This document shows positions 1 through 4,075 of a stretch of 7,038 nucleotides of DNA, piece by piece. Source of the stretch: an uncultured Lachnospiraceae bacterium (GTDB lineage: Bacteria > Bacillota > Clostridia > Lachnospirales > Lachnospiraceae); contig CACXGR010000311.1 in assembly GCA_902767235.1 (NCBI GenBank), positions 1 to 7,038 of the forward strand, read 5' to 3'. Made by a program: the position numbers and the translations under genes. The first letter of the stretch is position 1. Each line of letters begins with the position of its first letter. Below the pieces are notes generated by a model. It was not told where the DNA came from, ran no database searches, and worked only from the letters and a program-made list of their open reading frames with translations.

Positions 1-557
1 AGGAACAGGACCTTCGCGGGCTCTACGAAGATAGATACCAGAGGAAGGAGTCCCATGTTGACCAGGATGTCAACGCCGCCCTGCAGGAATACCAGAACAC
101 CTGCCATGACAGGTCCGATCAGGTAGAAGCCTACGATCGCCAGGAGCATACCCAGGATACCGATGGAGAAGTTGTTGACCAGCATCTCGAAGCCTGCCGG
201 GATCTTGCCTTCGACAGCCTTGTCGAACTTCTTGATGACCCAGCCGCCGAGAGGGCCCATGATCATAGCGCCCATCAGCATAGGATAATCGGGCGCACCG
301 CAGACAACACCGATGGTTGCGATCGCGCCCATGACTGCGCCTCTCTGGCCGCCGACCATCTTGCCGCCTGTGTAAGCGATCAGGACGGGAAGCAGGTAGG
401 ACAGCATCGGGCTGACCATTGTGGCGAGCGCTGCGTTCGGGAGCCAGCCGGCTTCGATGAACAGTGCTGTGATAAGTCCCCATGCGATGAAGGCGCCGAT
501 GTTCGGCATTACCATACCGCTGAGGAACCGACCGAAGGATTGAACTTTTTCTTTCAT
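1..557 (-). CDS. mtlA: PTS mannitol transporter EIIC (EIICB) component MtlA, N-terminal part
   Basis: This is the 5' portion (185 codons plus 2 nt) of the mannitol-specific PTS permease, cut by the window edge. MtlA is an inner-membrane protein that takes up mannitol and phosphorylates it to mannitol 1-phosphate, using phosphate passed from EI, HPr and EIIA. The translation begins [20 protein letters not shown] and continues with [56 protein letters not shown] (residues 122-131) and [11 protein letters not shown]. As I recall E. coli MtlA, these segments match it nearly block for block, including the substrate-region [10 protein letters not shown]. The reading is dominated by hydrophobic membrane segments. 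The ATG has AAAGGGG six bases upstream and aligns with the family start. GAPDYPM appears one residue longer than GADMPM in E. coli. Whether a C-terminal EIIB domain is fused cannot be seen. mtlF and mtlD may follow outside the window. Confidence 0.95.
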   Translation of the reverse strand, partial: MKEKVQSFGRFLSGMVMPNIGAFIAWGLITALFIEAGWLPNAALATMVSPMLSYLLPVLIAYTGGKMVGGQRGAVMGAIATIGVVCGAPDYPMLMGAMIMGPLGGWVIKKFDKAVEGKIPAGFEMLVNNFSIGILGMLLAIVGFYLIGPVMAGVLVFLQGGVDILVNMGLLPLVSIFVEPAKVLF

Positions 558-563
558 GTTTTT

Positions 564-570
564 CCCCTTT
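564..570 (-). promoter_or_regulatory. mtlA ribosome-binding site
   Basis: On the minus strand, AAAGGGG lies six bases (AAAAAC) before the mtlA ATG at 557-555. It supports this start over any internal methionine. The GGGG core can pair with the CCUCC of 16S rRNA, with G-U wobble. Confidence 0.75.
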
Positions 571-599
571 CATAAAAGTGAACTTGTTTTGATGATTTG

Positions 600-628
600 A
601 TTATAAGTGTGGCAATGCAACAAATCCA
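600..628 (-). promoter_or_regulatory. mtlA promoter (strong -10, weak -35)
   Basis: A perfect TATAAT -10 box lies on the minus strand at 605-600, giving a predicted start near 593 and a leader of about 36 nt. No good -35 exists: 17 bp upstream the hexamer is TGGATT (628-623), matching the consensus at only three positions. A perfect -10 with a degenerate -35 is typical of an activator-dependent promoter. This fits the inverted repeat at 645-668, whose near edge is 39 bp upstream of the -10. The assignment is inferred from sequence only. Confidence 0.7.
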
Positions 629-644
629 CAAATACAAAATGAGC

Positions 645-668
645 TTTGTCACCCACAAAAGTGACAAA
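645..668. promoter_or_regulatory. Candidate MtlR operator upstream of mtlA
   Basis: This is a perfect 8-bp inverted repeat, TTTGTCAC (645-652) and GTGACAAA (661-668), separated by 8 bp. It is centred about 64 bp upstream of the predicted mtlA transcription start. From memory, the Bacillus MtlR box has half-sites TTGNCAC and GTGNCAA. Both halves here fit exactly, but the spacer is 2 bp longer than in that consensus. A copy with the same half-sites and spacing lies before mtlR at 2960-2983. An activator bound here could compensate for the weak -35 of mtlA. Confidence 0.75.
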
Positions 669-720
669 TGTTTGGGAATAAATATTCGTTTTCCCGTCAA
701 TGTCACATATGCGAAGACGC

Positions 721-760
721 AAAAAGCGGCACCGTCCATCAAAATGACTGTGCCGCTTTT
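721..760 (-). terminator. Intrinsic terminator downstream of mtlR
   Basis: On the minus strand, nine bases after the mtlR stop codon, AAAAGCGGCAC (760-750) pairs perfectly with GTGCCGCTTTT (732-722), followed by another T at 721. The loop is 17 nt and contains a possible inner GTC/GAC pairing. The GC-rich stem core and the T-tract make this a classical Rho-independent terminator. The A-tract on the other side could make it work weakly on the plus strand. It separates mtlR from the mtlA promoter, so mtlA should not depend on mtlR read-through. Confidence 0.87.
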
Positions 761-768
761 CATCCTTT

Positions 769-2862
769 TTATACCCGGTCCAGATAATCAAAGAAGAAAC
801 ACTTGAGCTCTCTGGCCAGTTCAGCCCGGATCTCGTCCTCTCTCCCGGTCTTGATCTTGCGCAGGAAGTATTCGTTGGTGACCATCGCACCGCTGATGCT
901 GCCCAGAACTTCCGCGTGCATATTCCTGTCGTCATCAATAGGCATGACCATTAGGAGCGCCGCCCGGATGCTCCTGAAGTAGGGATCCGTGAAGCTGCCT
1001 CTGCCGCGGGGCGTACAGCTGATGAAGACCGGCTCTCTGACCGCGCCGCTGCGGCAGTGCAGCAGTGCGATCCCAAGATCCGGAAAGATCTGGGAGTTGA
1101 TCTTTTCTCTCTCTATGATGCCGTCCCGCAGGGCCGCCGCCGCGTGCAGGCTGTCCGTGACCTGCATGGTCATAAACTGCAGCAGTTCGCGGAAGCGAAT
1201 GCTCTCCGACGTCTCCATTCTGCGGTAGCGCCGGATGATGCTCTTGATCTCGCGGATGAGAAAATATGCCTCGTCCAGCCTTCTGTTGAAGGGCGTCTCA
1301 GTGGTATCTCTCCGGATGTGGGAGTAATCCTCCAGCTTATACTCTATTTTGACGAGGTCTTTGGGAGGGATCAGGGGGCTCACCTGCAGATAATCCACGG
1401 GAAGCTGGTCCAGATTCATCGTAGAGATGAAGAAATCTGTGCCGGAGATAACGTACCGATTGATCTCGCCCTTCCCGTAGGATTTCAGGATCGCTTTGTT
1501 GCCCAGCTTATCCTTGAGTCTTGTCATCATAAGTCTGGCCACGCCGAACCCGCTCGCACAGACTATGCCGATGTTGACCTTTCTGGTGTACTGCTTGTTC
1601 TCCCGGACTCTCTCCTGTGCCGCCCCGAAGTGCATGGCCAGGAAACCGACTTCCGCCTCATTGACTTCGTATCCGGTCTCCTCCGTGATCACCTGCGCCG
1701 CGCGCCTGCATGCCTCGAAGATATCGCTGTATTCTTCTTTGATATCCTCCAGGATGGGATTGTGGATCCTCAGTCCGGTGGAGAGTCTCACCAGGACGGG
1801 CCGAAGGTGTACCAGAAGGCCCCTCAGAAACTCCTCATCCTCCTTGAGCTCATCGGCGATGTCTTTGTTGTAGACGTCGATCATCCGGTCGATCATGGGA
1901 AGAAGGCGGTCATCGCCAAGATCCGAAGGCAGCTCCTTCTCCTCGCCGGTGTAGGCCATTTTGGCGCCCCGGATGTGCAGGAGCACATAGGACAGCTCGC
2001 CTCTGGGGATCTCGATCCCGAATTCCTTCTCCATGGCCTCCAGGATGCGGACAGCCAGATCGTAGTCCTCCCAGAACTCCAGATCTCCCATCTCGGGCGG
2101 GACCTTGTCCAGGGCTGCCCCCTGCTGCAGGCGCTCGATCACGATCGAAATATGTATGACCAGTCCCGCGTAGGCGCTGTCTGCCAGCTGCAGTATTTTG
2201 GGCTCGTTGAGTCCCCGCAGGACCTTGTCCACTCTGCGGACCGTGTCGCCTTCCAGCAGGGAATAGATCCCGCTGTCGGCCGCATCCAGCAGTGCTTCCG
2301 CGAAGATCTCGCCGGTGATGTCGCCGCTGCTGTACGCTTCGGACTGCCCGGCGGTTTCCTCAATGAAGCGGCGCATCGCCTCTCTGTAGTCGCGCTCGTC
2401 TCCCTCCAGGATCACGCCGTATCCGGGTCTTCTGACGATGCCCAGATGGCTCTCCTCAAGCCAGCCGCACAGGGCATCCATATCACTGCCGGCCGTTGCC
2501 TCGCTGACGCCCAGCATCTGACTGTAGTAAAAGAGTTTGCGCGGCGTCCTGTCACGGAGCAGTTCGAACAGCAGTCTCCTTCTTCTTCCGTCCCGGTCCG
2601 CCGCGTCAGGATACTGCTCTCCCCCGAGGCTGTCCTGCAGCTTGTCCAGATCTGCCTGCTCCCCTTTGAGGACTACGCCTTTTCCTTTGTGGTTTTCCAG
2701 TTTGAGATGATAGGATTTGATGCAGAGCTCCAGATAATCGAACTCTCTTTGTACAGTTCTCTTGCTGACGCCCAGCTCATCCGCGATCTCCTGCTTTCCC
2801 ACGGGCCCGCCGCTCGCCAGCAGGATCTTCAAAATTTGCTGAATCCTGGGTGTAAATTCCAT
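769..2862 (-). CDS. mtlR: MtlR, PRD-domain PTS-regulated transcriptional activator of the mannitol operon
   Basis: This is a complete cytoplasmic regulator of 697 residues, close to the roughly 690-700 usual for Firmicute MtlR. Domains in order: N-terminal helix-turn-helix (GKQEIADELGVSKRTVQREF, residues 22-41) with a second HTH-like region (SQMLGVSEATAGSDMDAL, 114-131); PRD1 with H237 (LVIHISIVIERL) and H296 (YVLLHIRGA); PRD2 with H352 (LLVHLRPVLVRL) and H411 (FLAMHFGAAQER); an EIIB-Gat-like domain with C435 (GIVCASGFGVARLM); and an EIIA-mannitol-like domain with H602 (GIALLHC). In B. subtilis MtlR the corresponding sites are, from memory, H342 in PRD2 (HPr phosphorylation, activating), C419 and H599 (inhibited by EII proteins when mannitol is absent). 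All appear conserved, so catabolite control and induction by mannitol are inferred. The start at 2862 is preferred over an in-frame ATG at 2886 because a G8 tract serves as ribosome-binding site for it, while the upstream ATG has none. The neighbouring mtlA supports mannitol specificity over other BglG-type activators. Confidence 0.88.
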   Translation of the reverse strand: MEFTPRIQQILKILLASGGPVGKQEIADELGVSKRTVQREFDYLELCIKSYHLKLENHKGKGVVLKGEQADLDKLQDSLGGEQYPDAADRDGRRRRLLFELLRDRTPRKLFYYSQMLGVSEATAGSDMDALCGWLEESHLGIVRRPGYGVILEGDERDYREAMRRFIEETAGQSEAYSSGDITGEIFAEALLDAADSGIYSLLEGDTVRRVDKVLRGLNEPKILQLADSAYAGLVIHISIVIERLQQGAALDKVPPEMGDLEFWEDYDLAVRILEAMEKEFGIEIPRGELSYVLLHIRGAKMAYTGEEKELPSDLGDDRLLPMIDRMIDVYNKDIADELKEDEEFLRGLLVHLRPVLVRLSTGLRIHNPILEDIKEEYSDIFEACRRAAQVITEETGYEVNEAEVGFLAMHFGAAQERVRENKQYTRKVNIGIVCASGFGVARLMMTRLKDKLGNKAILKSYGKGEINRYVISGTDFFISTMNLDQLPVDYLQVSPLIPPKDLVKIEYKLEDYSHIRRDTTETPFNRRLDEAYFLIREIKSIIRRYRRMETSESIRFRELLQFMTMQVTDSLHAAAALRDGIIEREKINSQIFPDLGIALLHCRSGAVREPVFISCTPRGRGSFTDPYFRSIRAALLMVMPIDDDRNMHAEVLGSISGAMVTNEYFLRKIKTGREDEIRAELARELKCFFFDYLDRV

Positions 2863-2865
2863 CTG

Positions 2866-2873
2866 CCCCCCCC
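2866..2873 (-). promoter_or_regulatory. mtlR ribosome-binding site formed by a G8 homopolymer
   Basis: Eight consecutive G residues on the minus strand, preceded by six T, end three bases before the mtlR ATG (2862-2860). The tract can pair with CCUCC of 16S rRNA, with G-U wobble. No other Shine-Dalgarno-like sequence is near. The tract also lies in the eight codons between an upstream in-frame ATG (2886) and the chosen start. That upstream ATG is preceded only by AT-rich sequence. Confidence 0.6.
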
Positions 2874-2913
2874 AAAAAAGATACATTATTCAATATTTAT
2901 ACTTACAATAAAA

Positions 2914-2942
2914 ATAATAACAAGGAATCACAGCCATTTGAA
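2914..2942 (-). promoter_or_regulatory. Candidate mtlR promoter
   Basis: On the minus strand, TTCAAA (2942-2937) and TATTAT (2919-2914) are separated by 17 bp. Their spacing to the operator at 2960-2983 (40 bp from the -10 to the operator edge) nearly equals the 39 bp at mtlA, which is why I prefer this pair. An alternative is TTGTTA (2923-2918), 16 bp, TATAAA (2901-2896), closer to the start codon. The region is AT-rich, so -10-like hexamers are common and the exact choice is uncertain. Confidence 0.45.
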
Positions 2943-2959
2943 GAAAAACAAAATGAAGA

Positions 2960-2983
2960 TTTGTCACTTAGATCTGGGACAAA
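2960..2983. promoter_or_regulatory. Candidate MtlR operator upstream of mtlR
   Basis: TTTGTCAC (2960-2967), 8 bp, GGGACAAA (2976-2983) has the same half-sites and spacer length as the mtlA site, with one mismatch in the right half (G for T). It lies 98 bp upstream of the mtlR ATG, against 88 bp for the mtlA copy, and about 40 bp upstream of a predicted -10. It suggests that MtlR controls its own gene. The site also lies between divergent genes, but it is more than 200 bp from the phosphatase promoter. Confidence 0.65.
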
Positions 2984-3188
2984 AGTAAGTCAGATGTGTT
3001 TGCGGCAGGATCTTCGCCCATAAGAAAAGGCCGCACACGACCCGTTCGTTCGTACACAGCCCTTCTGCCGAATTTATAATCTAAATTTATTTTACTGCAT
3101 ATGTTAATTATTATCAACTAACTAATCTGACAATTTTTAACTTCCGATCTCCGCTCAATTCGTAAATTTGACGGAATTGGGCCCCGCA
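2984..3188. other. Intergenic stretch without a gene
   Basis: No coding potential is visible: the short ATG frames lack ribosome-binding sites and stop after about 10 codons. The part at 2996-3070 is GC-rich and holds inverted repeats. One is an imperfect repeat whose arms are 2996-3006 and 3030-3038, with TGCGGC/GCCGCA as its core. The other pairs CGGCAG (3003-3008) with CTGCCG (3065-3070), and the two cannot form together. The part at 3071-3140 is very AT-rich, with TATAAT at 3075-3080 and a Fur-like box at 3102-3116. A minus-strand TTGTCA at 3133-3128 could be a -35, but its best -10 (AATAAT) is only 15 bp away. No promoter here is convincing. Confidence 0.5.
3102..3116. promoter_or_regulatory. 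Candidate Fur-type 7-1-7 operator
   Basis: TGTTAAT-T-ATTATCA matches the Firmicute Fur box TGATAATNATTATCA at every specified base except position 3 (T for A). It fits the related PerR box less well (three mismatches). The surrounding sequence is AT-rich, which raises the chance of a spurious match. The site lies about 200 bp upstream of the phosphatase start codon and 240 bp from mtlR. Which promoter it might control is unclear. Confidence 0.35.
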
Positions 3189-3219
3189 GTGACGTCACGC
3201 AGGCAAATCATGGTATGAT
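3189..3219 (+). promoter_or_regulatory. Candidate extended -10 promoter of the HAD phosphatase gene, with palindrome in the -35 region
   Basis: TGGTATGAT (3211-3219) is an extended -10 element (TGN plus TATGAT, five of six consensus bases). The -35 region is poor: GTGACG at 3189-3194 would be 19 bp away. It forms the left part of a perfect 10-bp palindrome, GTGACGTCAC (3189-3198), which could be an operator. Extended -10 promoters tolerate weak -35 boxes. The predicted start is near 3226, giving a leader of about 88 nt. Confidence 0.5.
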
Positions 3220-3237
3220 GATCATAAACAGGATATG

Positions 3238-3264
3238 CCCCGGCCAAAACACAGTCTGCCGGGG
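3238..3264 (+). other. Hairpin in the phosphatase mRNA leader
   Basis: CCCCGGC (3238-3244) pairs perfectly with GCCGGGG (3258-3264) around a 13-nt loop, shortly after the predicted transcription start. It has no T-tract directly after it, so it is not an evident terminator. It may protect the 5' end or control translation. I recognise no riboswitch class in it. Confidence 0.45.
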
Positions 3265-3301
3265 GATGTATACACTTTTTCAGCAATATACCCCATACAA
3301 C

Positions 3302-3306
3302 GGAGG
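3302..3306 (+). promoter_or_regulatory. Ribosome-binding site of the HAD phosphatase gene
   Basis: GGAGG lies seven bases before the ATG at 3314. It decides this start against an in-frame upstream start at 3215, which would fall inside the predicted -10 box, and against the ATG at 3266. Confidence 0.85.
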
Positions 3307-3313
3307 AATTCTT

Positions 3314-4054
3314 ATGGCATATGAGATGCATTACAGAGCAGCTATTTTTGATATGGACGGCACGATCCTGGACACCTCAGAGGACCTGACGGCCGCCATA
3401 AACTACGCCATGGGCAGATTCGGGCACAGAAGCGATTTTCCCAGAGAGGACGGCTGTCTCTTTTTTGGCAGCGGCGCCCATACCGCCGTGCAGAGGGCTC
3501 TGGCCCGTGAGGCCGGCATGGACCGCGCGCGGATCCTTCAGATCGGCTCCGCGCAGAGCTGTATCGTTCCCGGCATCGACGAGGACGAGGTAATGCGGAT
3601 CCTGGAGGTGTACCAGCCCTATTACAAGGCGCACAATGCGATCCGCACGCGCCCTTACCCGGGGATCGTCGAACTGCTCCGCCGCCTTCGGGAAGCCGGT
3701 GTCCTCACCGCTGTGGTCTCCAATAAGCCCGACAATTCCGTAGTACAGCTGGCTGCTGACTATTTTGACGGGGGATTCGACCTGGCCATCGGTGAGACGG
3801 CGGGCATCGCAAGAAAGCCGGCGCCGGACATGAATCTCATGATCCTGAAAAAGCTGGGTGTGGACGTGCGCGACGCAGTGTACATCGGCGATACGGAGAT
3901 CGATCATGCCACTGCGCGGAACACAGGCATGGACCTGATCATGGTGAGCTGGGGCTTTCGTCCCCGCACTGAACTGGAGGCTCTGGGCGCCAAAGTCTTC
4001 GCCGACACGGCGGATGAGGTCTTCGAGCGAATTCAAAAGGGCGCGTCCCTATAG
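3314..4054 (+). CDS. HAD-superfamily hydrolase, phosphoglycolate phosphatase-like (subfamily IA)
   Basis: This is a complete soluble 246-residue enzyme, close in size to Gph-type phosphatases (about 220-250). All four HAD motifs are present: motif I FDMDGTILDT with nucleophile D13 and acid/base D15; motif II VVSNKP with S136; motif III RKPAPD with K168; and motif IV IGDTEID with D193 and D197 for Mg2+. The helical stretch between motifs I and II (about residues 20-110) is a C1-type cap. The catalysed step is hydrolysis of a small phosphomonoester. Phosphoglycolate is the usual annotation, but substrate cannot be read from sequence, and related enzymes act on sugar phosphates or pyrophosphate. 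A sugar phosphate would suit the mannitol neighbourhood, but the gene is on the other strand with its own promoter, so I do not assign it to the mtl pathway. The last codons overlap the terminator hairpin shared with the convergent channel gene. Confidence 0.9.
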   Translation: MAYEMHYRAAIFDMDGTILDTSEDLTAAINYAMGRFGHRSDFPREDGCLFFGSGAHTAVQRALAREAGMDRARILQIGSAQSCIVPGIDEDEVMRILEVYQPYYKAHNAIRTRPYPGIVELLRRLREAGVLTAVVSNKPDNSVVQLAADYFDGGFDLAIGETAGIARKPAPDMNLMILKKLGVDVRDAVYIGDTEIDHATARNTGMDLIMVSWGFRPRTELEALGAKVFADTADEVFERIQKGASL

Positions 4055-4063
4055 AACGCGCCC
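4035..4063 (-). terminator. Terminator between convergent genes, overlapping the phosphatase stop
   Basis: GGGCGCGT (4039-4046) and ACGCGCCC (4056-4063) form a perfect 8-bp GC-rich stem with a 9-nt loop. On the minus strand it is followed by TTTT (4038-4035) and lies 12 bp after the channel stop codon, so it best fits termination of the channel transcript. The left arm encodes the last residues of the phosphatase, and that gene's TAG (4052-4054) sits in the loop. On the plus strand no T-tract follows, so its use for the phosphatase mRNA is less sure. Confidence 0.65.
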
Positions 4064-4075
4064 CTATACCGGCAG

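Noticed and set aside
70..573. 167-codon minus-strand frame overlapping mtlA
   Set aside because: The translation is rich in Arg and His and low in hydrophobic residues. The alternate frame from 557 gives clear MtlA sequence.
678..695. Possible catabolite-responsive (cre) element upstream of mtlA
   Set aside because: GGGAAAACGAATA on the minus strand keeps an AAACG core but misses several flanking consensus bases, and it lies upstream of the operator. It is too weak to call.
2863..2886. Eight-residue longer mtlR starting at 2886
   Set aside because: No Shine-Dalgarno sequence precedes it, and the family N-terminus begins close to the helix-turn-helix, in line with the start at 2862.
2952..2987. 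11-codon plus-strand frame over the mtlR operator
   Set aside because: It has no ribosome-binding site, is very short, and is explained better by the inverted repeat.
1057..2988. 643-codon open frame on the plus strand, opposite mtlR
   Set aside because: It is antisense to a well-supported gene and its translation shows no recognisable domain. Its length follows from codon bias in mtlR.
3215..3313. N-terminal extension of the phosphatase from the ATG at 3215
   Set aside because: That ATG lies in the predicted -10 box. The extension is not HAD-like, and GGAGG seven bases before 3314 marks the start.
3226..3313. Riboswitch in the phosphatase leader
   Set aside because: It holds a single hairpin and no conserved core of a class I know, and the leader is too short for most classes.
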